A DNA stretch of 64,000 bases from an uncultured Eubacteriales bacterium (GCA_902465435.1 CABQNH010000002.1:1-64000), one strand, 5' to 3'; positions 1 through 8,498 are shown, numbered from the stretch's first letter. A program made the numbers and translations. The notes: generated by a model from the sequence alone, not told the origin.

Positions 1-4
1 AAAA

Positions 5-56
5 CGTCAAAATTGTTTTCCCATTTTGACGGTTACGGACTTTATTGACAGTCTGA
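5..56 (+). repeat. Dispersed inverted repeat, copy 1
   Basis: The unit is a small hairpin (GTCAAAA ... TTTTGAC) followed by the conserved tail GGTTACGGACTTGATTGACA and GTCTGA. This copy has one change in the tail (TTTATT for TTGATT). A gene-sized hairpin (about 57-83, arms ACCGTGCTG/CAGCACGGT) directly follows. The same unit recurs at 375-426, 8428-8494 and 11769-11813. Confidence 0.8.
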
Positions 57-96
57 CCGTGCTGTCTCGTCAAGAGGCAGCACGGTTTTGCAATTC

Positions 97-125
97 TTGA
101 CACGGCTTTTCTCCCATGCTATACT
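97..125 (+). promoter_or_regulatory. Strong sigma-A promoter without an obvious gene
   Basis: TTGACA at 97-102, a 17-base spacer, and TATACT at 120-125. Transcription would start near 132 and run through hairpins at 156-176 and 232-275 towards the long hairpin at 424-462. The next credible gene starts at 569, so this is either a long structured leader of that gene or the promoter of a noncoding RNA. Confidence 0.55.
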
Positions 126-231
126 TGGCTCGGCTTTATCCTTGAACGGAATCAAACCATTTTGGAAATGGTTTGCCCTGACGAAAAATCTCTCGCCGCC
201 CATCCTTGCGGACGGACTCAGAGATTCCCTT

Positions 232-426
232 GAAACTCGCGCCCGCACAAGTACATAGGCACGGCAGGGCGCGAGTTCCGAAGCAAGCCAAAACAACAGA
301 CCGTCTCCTTGTTCTTAAACGAGATTCATTTGAATTTCTCTACGAAATGAAACGGACGCACGGAAGGTGGAAATCGTCAAAATTGTTCTCTTGTTTTGAT
401 GGTTACGGACTTGATTGACAGTCTGA
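232..426 (+). repeat. Composite ~190-bp repeat element, copy 1
   Basis: The left end is a hairpin with arms AACTCGCGCCC / GGGCGCGAGTT and a loop containing GTACATAGG. A similar AA-rich middle follows, and the right end is the 52-bp inverted-repeat unit at 375-426. A second copy in the opposite orientation lies at 11769-11955 and shares both ends and their order; the middle parts are diverged. Confidence 0.7.
375..426 (+). repeat. Dispersed inverted repeat, copy 2
   Basis: This has the same hairpin plus conserved tail as the copy at 5-56 and forms the right end of the composite element at 232-426. The hairpin at 424-462 (GATACCCCCAATAC ... GTATTGGGGGGTATC, one bulged G) abuts its tail. Confidence 0.8.
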
Positions 427-568
427 TACCCCCAATACTGGACACCCGGTATTGGGGGGTATCTATCACAGGTTCGTTCGCCTGCAGCAGGCTTTCTCTG
501 TCCGCGCAGAGCCGCCTGTTGCGCGACTTCCGGCTTGTCTTGCATTCTACACACAAAAGGGGGCCACC

Positions 569-1612
569 ATGGATTTAGAAGAAATTAAGCTGCGGCAGCT
601 TTCCGGGCAATTTCTGCTCACACCCGCCGGCACCGAGGAGGCTGCGCGCGGATTGTTGGGGATTCAGGCGCAGTTTTTTCGCCATGCGATGCACGCGCTT
701 TGTCTGCGGAGCCGGGATTTTTCCCCCGCACTTGTGCAGGAAACGCTTATAAAAACCTGGACACTGCGTGGCACCGTGCATCTTGTTCCGTTAGAGGATC
801 TTCCCCTGTACCTTAACGGCGACACATACCGAAAAAACGAGTGGAGCAGCCCGTCCTTTTGGAACCAACGATCGGATTGGGCGCTGACGTCCGCACGGCA
901 GGAAGCTCTGTCCGCCTTTCTTCTTCAAACGCTCGCCGACGGGCCGCTGCCGCGCGACGAGCTGAAGGCACGCTGCCGCACATGGGGCATGACGCCCGAA
1001 GAGGAGAAAAGCATGTTTCACCCCTGGGGCGGCGGGATTCGCGAGCTTTGCGAGCGCGGCTTTCTGCACTACCGTGCGCAGGAGGAAAAGGTACTTTGCC
1101 TCTCCCCGGAAGTCACCCCTCTGCCCCGTGACCAGGCGATGCGGGCGCTCGCCGCACGCTATTTTGCCCATTACGGTCCTGCAACCGTGCACGACGCAAT
1201 GTACTTTTTCCATACGTCCGCGCGGCAGGTACGCGCGTGGCTTGATATGCTGCCGGTACGGGAAAGCCGTATCGGAGGGACCTGCTATTACGATCTGTGC
1301 GTGCAGGCGCCGCCGAACAGCGAGCTTCCCGCCTGCCTGTTTCTCGGCGGCTTCGACCCGCTGCTCCTCGGCTATGAGAAAAAAGAGAGTCTTTACCTGC
1401 GCCCGGAACATCTGCGCAGCGTATTCTCCCTTTCCGGTATCGTCCGCCCAACCTGTCTTCTGCGCGGCCAGATTGTGGGGGTCTGGAAAAAGGAAGGGAG
1501 AAAGCTGCTGCTTTCCCCCTTCCATCCAATTGACCCGACCGATCGCCGCCTGATTCGAGACGCCGCCGCGCAGCAGCTTCCATGGCTGCGTGAGATCGCG
1601 TTCGAGCCGTAA
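569..1612 (+). CDS. Winged-helix protein of the AlkZ/YcaQ DNA glycosylase family
   Basis: A 347-residue protein of the HTH_42 (DUF1006) family, whose studied members AlkZ and E. coli YcaQ are DNA glycosylases that unhook interstrand crosslinks and excise bulky alkylated bases. Seen: the stretch WTLRGTVHLV near residue 70, typical of the family, and I-Q-A-Q at residues 32-35, which matches the Q-x-Q catalytic motif of the AlkZ-like branch rather than Q-x-D of YcaQ. The start at 569 follows an AAGGGGG ribosome site; the open frame extends further upstream but only through hairpin and repeat DNA. It stands alone between the repeat region and the convergent ybaK gene. The family call is firm; the crosslink repair activity is inferred from the motif. 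Confidence 0.8.
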   Translation: MDLEEIKLRQLSGQFLLTPAGTEEAARGLLGIQAQFFRHAMHALCLRSRDFSPALVQETLIKTWTLRGTVHLVPLEDLPLYLNGDTYRKNEWSSPSFWNQRSDWALTSARQEALSAFLLQTLADGPLPRDELKARCRTWGMTPEEEKSMFHPWGGGIRELCERGFLHYRAQEEKVLCLSPEVTPLPRDQAMRALAARYFAHYGPATVHDAMYFFHTSARQVRAWLDMLPVRESRIGGTCYYDLCVQAPPNSELPACLFLGGFDPLLLGYEKKESLYLRPEHLRSVFSLSGIVRPTCLLRGQIVGVWKKEGRKLLLSPFHPIDPTDRRLIRDAAAQQLPWLREIAFEP

Positions 1613-1637
1613 TTGCGGCGCATTGAGCAGCCGCCGC

Positions 1638-2114
1638 TTATTGCGTCTGCGTCAGATCGGTAAACTGCGCATCAGTTACCCGCGCAAGCTGCTCCGGCGC
1701 GAGGACGATCTGCTGACCGCGCACGCCGGCGCTGACATAGATTTTCTCATACGCGCGTGCATGCGCATCCACATAGGTCGGATACTTCTTTTTCATTCCG
1801 ATCGGCGAGCAGCCGCCACGCACATAACCAGTCAGCGGCAAAAGCTCGCTGACCTTGATCATCTGCACGCTCTTATCCCCTGTGAGCTTTGCCAGCTTCT
1901 TCAAGTCCAGCTCGCACTCAACCGGAATGCAGCAGACAAACAGCCCGTGCTTCTGTCCGCGCACAACAAGCGTCTTGAACACGATATCCGGCGAAACGCC
2001 CAACATCTGAGCTGCGTGGGCGCCGGAAAGATCCTGCTCGTCCACCGGATATTCGCTGACCGTGAAGTCAATTTTTGCGGACTTCAAGATCCGCATTGCA
2101 TTGGTTGTTGTCAA
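1638..2114 (-). CDS. ybaK: Cys-tRNA(Pro)/Cys-tRNA(Cys) deacylase YbaK/EbsC
   Basis: A 158-residue member of the YbaK/EbsC family, free-standing editing enzymes that hydrolyse mischarged aminoacyl-tRNA, chiefly Cys-tRNA(Pro) made by ProRS. The body matches the family along its length: TNAMRIL start, the VFKTLV region, KVSELLPLTGYVRGGCSPIG core and a terminal hydrophobic strand. The chosen start is TTG at 2114, which gives MTTTNAMRIL and the family's normal length (E. coli YbaK has 159 residues); AGGGCG upstream could serve as ribosome site. A GTG five codons upstream is an alternative. It lies 67 bases downstream of the ABC exporter genes on the same strand and may be read from them. Confidence 0.9.
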   Translation of the reverse strand: MTTTNAMRILKSAKIDFTVSEYPVDEQDLSGAHAAQMLGVSPDIVFKTLVVRGQKHGLFVCCIPVECELDLKKLAKLTGDKSVQMIKVSELLPLTGYVRGGCSPIGMKKKYPTYVDAHARAYEKIYVSAGVRGQQIVLAPEQLARVTDAQFTDLTQTQ

Positions 2115-2181
2115 GAAAACCACGCCCTTTCGTTTCAAAGCGCACCGCAAGGCGCGCCCTCGGAATCCCGATAAGTCCCTC

Positions 2182-3924
2182 TCAGGCAGGCTGGAACTGG
2201 CTGTTATAGAGCTTGCTGTAGAAGCCGCCTGCCGCAAGAAGCTCCTCATGCCGTCCCTGCTCCACGATCTTCCCGTCCCGCATCACGAGGATCAGGGAAG
2301 CGTCCCGCACGGTAGAGAGGCGGTGCGCTACCACAAAGCTGGTCCTTCCCTCCATCAGCGTGTCAAATGCCTGCTGAATCTGCAGCTCCGTCCGCGTATC
2401 GATGCTGGAGGTCGCTTCGTCCAGGATCAGCATCGGCGGCAGGCAAAGCATCACGCGTGCAATGCACAGCAGCTGCTTCTGTCCCTGGCTGATTGCATCC
2501 TCCGTCAGGACGGTATCCAACCCCTTGGGCAGCCTGCGGATGAACTCCCAGCAGTGCGCGGCCTTGGCAGCGCGGATGATTTCCTCCTCCGGCGCATCCG
2601 GACGGCCAAAGGCAATATTCTCGCGCACCGTGCCGTTTTTCATCCAGGTATCCTGCAGCACCATGCCAAAGCTGCTGCGCAGCGCGTGGCGGGACAGTCG
2701 AGTGGACGGCGTTCCGTCGATTTGTATCTCTCCGCTGTCCACCTCGTAAAAGCGCATCAGAAGATTAATGAGCGTTGTCTTTCCGCATCCGGTCGGGCCG
2801 ACGATGGCCACACGCATACCGGGCTTTGCGCAAAGCGACAGATTCTCGATCAGCGGACGGCTCTTGTCGTAGCAGAAGGATACATTTCGGAACCGAACCT
2901 CGCCCTCGACCTGGTCCAGTGTGCCCTCTGCGTCCTCTGACTGCACAGGCGCTTCAAGCAGCGCAAAAATTCTCGAAGCACAGGCCCGCGCGTTTTGCAG
3001 CTCCGTCACGACGGAGCTGATGTCGTTAAATGGCTTCATATACTGATTTGCATAGGAAAGGAGCACCGCAAGGCCGCCGACCGTCAGTCCCCCGCCCGGG
3101 ATCAGAAGCACACCGGTCAGCGCGACGCCCGCATAGATCAGGCTGTTGACAAATCGGGTCGTCGGATTGGTCAGACTGCTGTAAAACACCGCCTGCTGGC
3201 TGCACTGCTGCAGCTCCGCATTCACCTCCGCAAAGCGCTGCGAGGCACGCGCGCCATAGCCGAATGCCTTTACGACCTTCTGGTTCCCGATCATTTCATC
3301 GATCAGCGCCGTCTGGCGGCCGCGAATCTCGCTCTGCCTGCGGAACAGGCGATACGAGCGCGTTGAAATAAACCGCGCGACCAGGAAGCTGAGCGGCGTC
3401 AGCAAAATCACAAGCAGCGAGATCCACATATTCTTGCAGAACATGAAGATCAGCGTCACGACAATGGTCATTACGCCGGAAAACAGCTGCGTAAAGCCCA
3501 GAAGCAGGCCGTCGGACAGCACATCCGTATCGGAAATGATCCGGCTGACGATATCGCCGGAGCTATGCTGATCCAAGTAAGAAAGCGGAAGCCTCTGGAT
3601 GTGGCGGATCGCCTTTGCGCGAAGATCCTGCACGATTCCATAGGTCATACGGTTGTTGACCAGATTCATTCCCCAGGTGCAGAGTGCAGAAATCGCCGCC
3701 AGCAATGCAACCCGGCTTAAATAGCTGCCCATCCTTGCGAAATTGACCCGATGTGCCGCTGCGACCTGATCGATCGCGTCGCCGAACAGGATCGGCACAT
3801 AGAGCTGCAGGATCACTGCCGCTGCGGACAAAAGGATGCTGACCGCAAGGAAAATCCAATACCTTCCCACATAGGGGGCGAGCCTTTTCAGCGCGCCCGT
3901 TTTCTTTTCCGCCGCCTTCTTCAT
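2182..3924 (-). CDS. ABC exporter half-transporter with the catalytically complete ATPase site
   Basis: A 580-residue ABC half-transporter with six membrane helices in the first 320 residues and a C-terminal ATPase domain. Walker A (GPTGCGKTT), Walker B with catalytic Glu (LILDEATS) and the H-loop His (VAHRLST) are intact, but the signature is ISQGQ instead of LSGGQ. This is the pattern of the consensus-site partner in heterodimeric exporters such as TM287/288 and BmrCD, where the deviant signature of one chain faces the degenerate site of the other. It overlaps the upstream gene by 4 bases (ATGA), so the two are co-translated. The substrate is unknown; multidrug or lipid-like export is typical of the family. 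Confidence 0.93.
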   Translation of the reverse strand: MKKAAEKKTGALKRLAPYVGRYWIFLAVSILLSAAAVILQLYVPILFGDAIDQVAAAHRVNFARMGSYLSRVALLAAISALCTWGMNLVNNRMTYGIVQDLRAKAIRHIQRLPLSYLDQHSSGDIVSRIISDTDVLSDGLLLGFTQLFSGVMTIVVTLIFMFCKNMWISLLVILLTPLSFLVARFISTRSYRLFRRQSEIRGRQTALIDEMIGNQKVVKAFGYGARASQRFAEVNAELQQCSQQAVFYSSLTNPTTRFVNSLIYAGVALTGVLLIPGGGLTVGGLAVLLSYANQYMKPFNDISSVVTELQNARACASRIFALLEAPVQSEDAEGTLDQVEGEVRFRNVSFCYDKSRPLIENLSLCAKPGMRVAIVGPTGCGKTTLINLLMRFYEVDSGEIQIDGTPSTRLSRHALRSSFGMVLQDTWMKNGTVRENIAFGRPDAPEEEIIRAAKAAHCWEFIRRLPKGLDTVLTEDAISQGQKQLLCIARVMLCLPPMLILDEATSSIDTRTELQIQQAFDTLMEGRTSFVVAHRLSTVRDASLILVMRDGKIVEQGRHEELLAAGGFYSKLYNSQFQPA

Positions 3925-5663
3925 TGACCCGCACCGCCTTTCCTTTCCGGGCGCTCCTCCGGGAACTGGGAATAATAAATTTCCTGATAGACCTCGCAGT
4001 GCGCCATCAGCTCCTCGTGCGTCCCCTGCCCGGCCAGCGTGCCGTTGTCCAGCACAAGAATCTGATCGGCCTGCCGCACGCAGGCAATGCGCTGCGAAAC
4101 CAGGAAGGCCGTCGTTTGCCCGCTCAGGCTGCGAATAGCCTTCCGAAGCGCCGCATCCGTCGCAAAATCCAGTGCGCTCGCACTGTCATCCAAAATCAAA
4201 ATCTCCGGCCGCTTCACCAGCGCCCGTGCAATGGTCAGACGCTGCCGCTGTCCGCCGGAAAGGTTTCTTCCCCCCTGCTCCAGCATGAAATCCAAGCCGC
4301 CGGGCTTTCCTTCCACAACCTCGCGCGCCTGCGCCAGCGTCAGTGCCTGCCAAAGCGCCGCATCCGTCGCCGCTTCGTCGCCCCACTTCAGGTTATCGCG
4401 AATGCTCCCCTGAAACAGCACGGCCCGCTGCGGCACAACGCCGACACGTTGGCAAAGCGTCTTGCGCGTCAGAGAACGCACGTCCTGTCCGTCCAGCAGA
4501 ACCTCGCCCCCCGTTGCGTCGTAAAAACGCGGAATTAAATTGACCAGCGTTGTTTTTCCGCTTCCGGTGCCGCCGATCACGCCGATCGTCTGCCCGGGCC
4601 GCACACGGAAGGAAATTTGCGAGAGGCTCGGCGCCCCGGCGTCCGCATAGGTGAAGGATACCCTGCGGAACTCCACGGCATCCGCATTTTCCTTCGCCGC
4701 CACATCCGCATCCGGCTCGCGCATACTTGGTGTGACATTCAGAATGTGCTCCGCGCGCCGGGCGCAGGCCAGCGACTTGTTGAGCGTGATAATGAGCGAC
4801 GCAAACTTGATCAGCTCGACGATGATTTGCAGCATATAATTATACAGCGCCACAACCTGTCCCTGCTGCAGACTGCCGAGGTTCACCTGGATCGCCGCCT
4901 TGCGGATCAAAACCACCGCCGCAAGGTTAATCAGGACATACGTCAGGGGATTCAGCAACGCCGAAATTCTGCCGACAAACAGATTCAGGCGCGTCAGGCT
5001 GCGGCTGCTCTCTTCAAAGTCCGCAGCGGACTGCTCTTCCCGACAAAACGCGCGGATAACGCGCACACCGGTCAGATTCTCGCGGGTCTGCGCAGTCACG
5101 CGATCCAGACCCGCCTGCACCTTCCCATACAGAGGGATACTGACCTGCATAATCAGGAAGGTCACGGCAAACAGGACAGGGATCGTCGCCGCAAAAATCA
5201 GCGCGCAGCGCACATTTACGGTAAAGGCCATCCCCATCGCGCCGAAGACGATAAAGGGGCTGCGCAGCAGCAGCCGCAGGCCGAGATTCAGCCCGGTCTG
5301 CACCTGATTGACGTCGTCGGTCAAACGGGTGATCAGCGTGTCGCTTCCCAGTCTGTCTAATTCCGTATAGGACAGTGCCTGCACATGGTCAAACAGTGCC
5401 TGACGCAGCGAGGTCGCCACGCCGATGCTCGCTTTTGCCGCAAAAAACTGCGCGACGACGCTGCAGCCCAGGCCGACCGCCGCCATGGCGAGCAGTCCTC
5501 CAAAGCACCACAGCACCGTTTCCTTCCCGTCTGCGCCCGCGTCGATCATCTTTGCCACAACCAGCGGCACCAGCAGGTCAAACACAGCCTCCAGCAGCTT
5601 AAATAACGGCGCAAGGATGCTTTCCTTCCGATATTGCTTCATGTACCTTGCAAGCATTCGCAT
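3921..5663 (-). CDS. ABC exporter half-transporter with a degenerate ATPase site
   Basis: The partner of the next gene, also 580 residues: six membrane helices followed by an ATPase domain. Walker A (GGTGSGKTT) and a canonical LSGGQRQR signature are present. Walker B ends in Asp-Asp (LILDDSASALD), lacking the catalytic Glu, and the H-loop His is Gln (VSQRIA). These changes mark the non-hydrolysing site of heterodimeric exporters. The start at 5663 (ATG-CGA-ATG) follows AGAAGGA; an in-frame ATG 16 codons upstream is less likely, because family members begin close to MRMLARYMKQY. It is the first gene of the ABC-ABC(-ybaK) unit, read from the promoter at 5790-5818. Confidence 0.93.
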   Translation of the reverse strand: MRMLARYMKQYRKESILAPLFKLLEAVFDLLVPLVVAKMIDAGADGKETVLWCFGGLLAMAAVGLGCSVVAQFFAAKASIGVATSLRQALFDHVQALSYTELDRLGSDTLITRLTDDVNQVQTGLNLGLRLLLRSPFIVFGAMGMAFTVNVRCALIFAATIPVLFAVTFLIMQVSIPLYGKVQAGLDRVTAQTRENLTGVRVIRAFCREEQSAADFEESSRSLTRLNLFVGRISALLNPLTYVLINLAAVVLIRKAAIQVNLGSLQQGQVVALYNYMLQIIVELIKFASLIITLNKSLACARRAEHILNVTPSMREPDADVAAKENADAVEFRRVSFTYADAGAPSLSQISFRVRPGQTIGVIGGTGSGKTTLVNLIPRFYDATGGEVLLDGQDVRSLTRKTLCQRVGVVPQRAVLFQGSIRDNLKWGDEAATDAALWQALTLAQAREVVEGKPGGLDFMLEQGGRNLSGGQRQRLTIARALVKRPEILILDDSASALDFATDAALRKAIRSLSGQTTAFLVSQRIACVRQADQILVLDNGTLAGQGTHEELMAHCEVYQEIYYSQFPEERPERKGGAGQ

Positions 5664-5789
5664 AGTCCTTCTCGCTTCCTCCCTTTGCTCAGCAGGGAAG
5701 CTGCACAGCACAAAAATCTTCTCTTTCCGTTCGGTGTTTTCCGCCGGTCACATATGCGCAGCGTCCTATTTGCTTTTCTATGAATGGTT

Positions 5790-5818
5790 ATTTTATCACA
5801 GAGGCGCAAATCTGGCAA
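5790..5818 (-). promoter_or_regulatory. Sigma-A promoter of the ABC exporter operon
   Basis: On the minus strand, TTGCCA (5818-5813), a 17-base spacer and TAAAAT (5795-5790), about 125 bases before the start codon at 5663. Confidence 0.65.
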
Positions 5819-5828
5819 GTATTCTGCG

Positions 5829-5856
5829 TGACTTTTCTGTTGGTTCATGCTATACT
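5829..5856 (+). promoter_or_regulatory. Possible promoter of the DUF3786 gene
   Basis: TGACTT, a 16-base spacer and a good -10 box TATACT at 5851-5856, 80 bases before the start at 5937. The -35 box is weak. Confidence 0.4.
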
Positions 5857-5936
5857 TGATTGAGATTTTATCCGCAAGGGCAGCCGGCAATGCGTTTCCT
5901 TCAAGGCTGCCCGGCATAAGGGAGGCGCTGCGGCTC

Positions 5937-6557
5937 ATGAGAGAATCCAACTACGAATTGACCAAGCGAAAAATGCAGACGGAATTCCTGCGCTACGATC
6001 AGGAAGAAATGATCCAAAAATTCTCGCTTGCAGCCGACGAGCGTTATCTTTATCTGGAGCTGCTGCGCCGTCCCCACCGCATTGACCGACGCAGCGGTCT
6101 GGTCGAATGGTCGGACGACTGCTTCCACACTGCCCACGAAGCGGATTTTAACAGTGCGATGACCCTATACGATCTGCTTTGCTGTTCCAAGCCGAACTGC
6201 CGTCTTTCCGGACGATTCTGCACCGTCAATGCACTGCGCGGCACGGCCTACACGGCCGGACTTGGTGAGGATCTGTTCGTGCGCGAGGCCGCGTTTTTCG
6301 ACCGGCATCTTACGCAGCTTCGCGCCGCCTGCGCAGCGCTTGGCGGCACGCGGGAGCCAAACGGCGACTTGGCCTGCAGGCTCCTCCTTTTTCCCTTTTT
6401 CCCGGTGATTCTGCGCTTCTGGCAAGGCGACGAGGAGTTTCCCGCCAGCCTGAAGCTTCTGTGGGATGAAAACACCCTGCAATTTCTGCACTATGAGACA
6501 ACCTATTATGCCGCCAACCACCTATTTTCCCGTCTGCGCGCCGCGTGCCGCGATTGA
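5937..6557 (+). CDS. DUF3786 domain protein
   Basis: A 206-residue soluble protein that I recognise as DUF3786, a family of unknown function common in anaerobic Clostridia. Seen: a conserved acidic-aromatic N-terminal half (FLRYDQEEMIQKF, YLYLELL), a Cys pair in CCSKPN, the segment LLFPFFPVILRFWQGDEEFP near residue 155, typical of the family, and a C-terminal HYETTYYAANHL. The start at 5937 has GGGAGG 12 bases upstream; a longer in-frame reading from 5847 would begin inside the promoter. Similar domains sit in proteins tied to corrinoid and iron-sulfur chemistry, but nothing here shows a function. Confidence 0.75.
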   Translation: MRESNYELTKRKMQTEFLRYDQEEMIQKFSLAADERYLYLELLRRPHRIDRRSGLVEWSDDCFHTAHEADFNSAMTLYDLLCCSKPNCRLSGRFCTVNALRGTAYTAGLGEDLFVREAAFFDRHLTQLRAACAALGGTREPNGDLACRLLLFPFFPVILRFWQGDEEFPASLKLLWDENTLQFLHYETTYYAANHLFSRLRAACRD

Positions 6558-6582
6558 CAGCCAGACCGGAACGTGATACAGT
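6554..6582 (+). promoter_or_regulatory. Sigma-A promoter of pepF
   Basis: TTGACA at 6554-6559, a 17-base spacer and TACAGT at 6577-6582. The -35 box overlaps the stop codon of the DUF3786 gene, so pepF has its own promoter. The ribosome site GAGGAGG follows at about 6596. Confidence 0.75.
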
Positions 6583-6610
6583 ATAAAAAAACAAACGAGG
6601 AGGAATTTTT

Positions 6611-8371
6611 ATGAACGCACAATGGGATTTAACGCCGCTTTACACCGGCTTTGACACCCCGGCTTATCAAAAGGATCTTGCCGATCTGGGCGAAGCGGTT
6701 GCCGACTTTCAGCGCTTTGCCGCCCGGCTTTCCGACCATTCGGACGAGCGCGCCGTCATACACCATGCTTTGGAGCTTTTAGAGCGGATTGAAATGCTCG
6801 GCGCTAGGCTTTTCAGCTATGCGATGCTGCGCGGCTCCGTTGACGCCAATGATGCCGATGCAGCCGCTATGGCAGCCAAAGTGCGCAAGCTTTTTTCGGA
6901 CGTCAGTGCTTCTGATGCCGCCTTTACCGCCTATCTGTCCAAGGTTGAGGATCTGGACGCGCAGATCGCACACGACGAGCTTTTACAGGCGTATTCCTTT
7001 CTGCTGCATGAGCGGAAGGAGAATTCCAAATATACGCTTGACGACAAGGTCGAGGAAGCGCTCTCCAAGATGAATCTTTCCGGCGGAAACGCATGGGAAA
7101 ATCTGCAGCAGTATCTGACCTCAAACGTCGAAGCGGACTATCGCGGCGAAAAGCTCACCTTGAGCGCCGTGCGGAATCTGGCCTATGACGCAGATCCTGC
7201 CGTGCGCAAGGATGCGTACGATGCCGAGCTTGCCTGCTATGACAGGATCAAGGACGGCGTCTGCTTTGCGCTCAACAGCATCAAGCAGCAGGTCAGCACC
7301 GAATGCGACCTGCGCAGGGCGGACTCCCCGCTGGAAATGACGCTGCGCCGCAGCCGGATGCAGCGCTCCACGCTGGACGCCATGATCGCAGCGATTGAGG
7401 AATACCTGCCTTCCTTCCACCGTTATCTGAAGGCAAAGGCGAAGGCGCTCGGCTATGAAGGCGGCCTGAAATGGTGGGATCTGTTTGCCCCGATGGGGAA
7501 GAATACCGCCACCTATACCATTGAGGAAGCAAAGCGCTATCTTCTTGACCACTTCCGCGGCTTTGCACCCGATATGGCGCAAATGATGGAGCGAGCCTTT
7601 GACGAGCGCTGGATCGACTTCTATCCGCGCAAGGGCAAGGTTGGCGGTGCTTTCTGCTATAACCTTGCTTTCATCGGGCAGAGCCGTGTCCTGACCAATT
7701 TCGACGGTACGTTCGGAGATATTGTCACGCTGGCGCATGAGCTTGGCCACGCTTATCACGGCCAGCAGATTGAATCGCACCGTCCGCTCAATCTTGACTA
7801 TTCCATGCCGGTCGCCGAGACGGCCTCAACCTTTAACGAAACCGTCATCATGAACGCTGCGCTGCAGGAAGCGACCGATCCGCAGGTCGAATTGGGACTT
7901 TTGGAGAGCCAGCTCCAGGATACCACGCAGATTATCTGTGACATTCTCTCCCGCTACTGGTTTGAAACGGCGGTCTTCGAGCAGTCGAAGGATCGCTTCC
8001 TCTACCCCGACGATCTGTGCAGGTTAATGAAGGAAGCGCAGCTGCGCGGCTACGGCGACGGCGTCGATCCCGACACGCTGCATCCCTATATGTGGGTCTG
8101 CAAGGGGCATTATTACTCCTCCGGCCTTTCGTTCTATAACTTTCCCTATGCCTTCGGCGGACTGTTTGCCGCCGGCCTTTATGCGCAGTACCGCAGGGAG
8201 GGCGATGCCTTCCTGCCGAAGTACCGCGCACTGCTCAAGGCAACCACGGTCAGCACCGTCGAGGACGTTGCGAAAATGGCGGATATTGATCTTGGCAGCG
8301 TCGATTTCTGGCGCAGCAGTCTGGAAATTTTCCAGGCGCGCATCGACCGCTTCCTGGAACTTGTGAAATAA
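6611..8371 (+). CDS. pepF: Oligoendopeptidase F (M3B zinc metallopeptidase)
   Basis: A 586-residue cytoplasmic zinc peptidase of the M3 family that cuts oligopeptides of roughly 7-17 residues. The catalytic motif HELGHAYHG lies near residue 376 with the second-shell Glu-containing segment ETASTFNE about 25 residues later, as in PepF. Full length for the family, with the N-terminal MNAQWDLTPLY block typical of clostridial members. A GAGGAGG ribosome site precedes the ATG. It is a single-gene unit: its own promoter is at 6554-6582 and a hairpin lies 24 bases after the stop. Confidence 0.95.
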   Translation: MNAQWDLTPLYTGFDTPAYQKDLADLGEAVADFQRFAARLSDHSDERAVIHHALELLERIEMLGARLFSYAMLRGSVDANDADAAAMAAKVRKLFSDVSASDAAFTAYLSKVEDLDAQIAHDELLQAYSFLLHERKENSKYTLDDKVEEALSKMNLSGGNAWENLQQYLTSNVEADYRGEKLTLSAVRNLAYDADPAVRKDAYDAELACYDRIKDGVCFALNSIKQQVSTECDLRRADSPLEMTLRRSRMQRSTLDAMIAAIEEYLPSFHRYLKAKAKALGYEGGLKWWDLFAPMGKNTATYTIEEAKRYLLDHFRGFAPDMAQMMERAFDERWIDFYPRKGKVGGAFCYNLAFIGQSRVLTNFDGTFGDIVTLAHELGHAYHGQQIESHRPLNLDYSMPVAETASTFNETVIMNAALQEATDPQVELGLLESQLQDTTQIICDILSRYWFETAVFEQSKDRFLYPDDLCRLMKEAQLRGYGDGVDPDTLHPYMWVCKGHYYSSGLSFYNFPYAFGGLFAAGLYAQYRREGDAFLPKYRALLKATTVSTVEDVAKMADIDLGSVDFWRSSLEIFQARIDRFLELVK

Positions 8372-8395
8372 GCCGCACGCAGAAAAACCAAACAA

Positions 8396-8422
8396 CGGGA
8401 GGAAGCGAAATGCTTCCTCCCG
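8396..8422 (+). terminator. Hairpin after pepF
   Basis: CGGGAGGAAGC, GAAA loop, GCTTCCTCCCG: a perfect 11-bp stem with a tetraloop, 24 bases after the pepF stop. Instead of a U-tract it is followed within a few bases by the repeat tail ACTGTCAATC. Confidence 0.65.
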
Positions 8423-8427
8423 CTAAA

Positions 8428-8494
8428 CTGTCAATCAAGTCCGTAACCGTCAAAACAAGAAAACAATTTTGACGATTACGGACTTGATTGACAG
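8428..8494 (-). repeat. Dispersed inverted repeat, copy 3 (full palindrome)
   Basis: Here the repeat tail occurs at both ends, giving a 67-bp near-perfect palindrome: CTGTCAATCAAGTCCGTAAC ... and its complement, around a GTCAAAA/TTTTGAC core. It sits exactly between two hairpins, one after pepF (+) and one after glnS (-). Confidence 0.85.
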
Positions 8495-8498
8495 TCTG

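Larger units (their letters stand above)
1..568. other. Gene-free, repeat-rich region at window start
   Basis: No convincing gene lies here. The region holds two copies of a short inverted repeat (5-56 and 375-426), a longer composite element (232-426), a strong sigma-A-type promoter pointing right (97-125), a small hairpin at 156-176 and a long hairpin at 424-462. A 70-codon open frame at 206-418 runs straight through the repeat element, has no clear ribosome site and is probably not a gene. Confidence 0.7.

Noticed and set aside
206..418. A 70-codon frame downstream of the promoter at 97-125
   Set aside because: It runs through the composite repeat and its hairpins, and the second copy of the repeat does not keep the reading frame.
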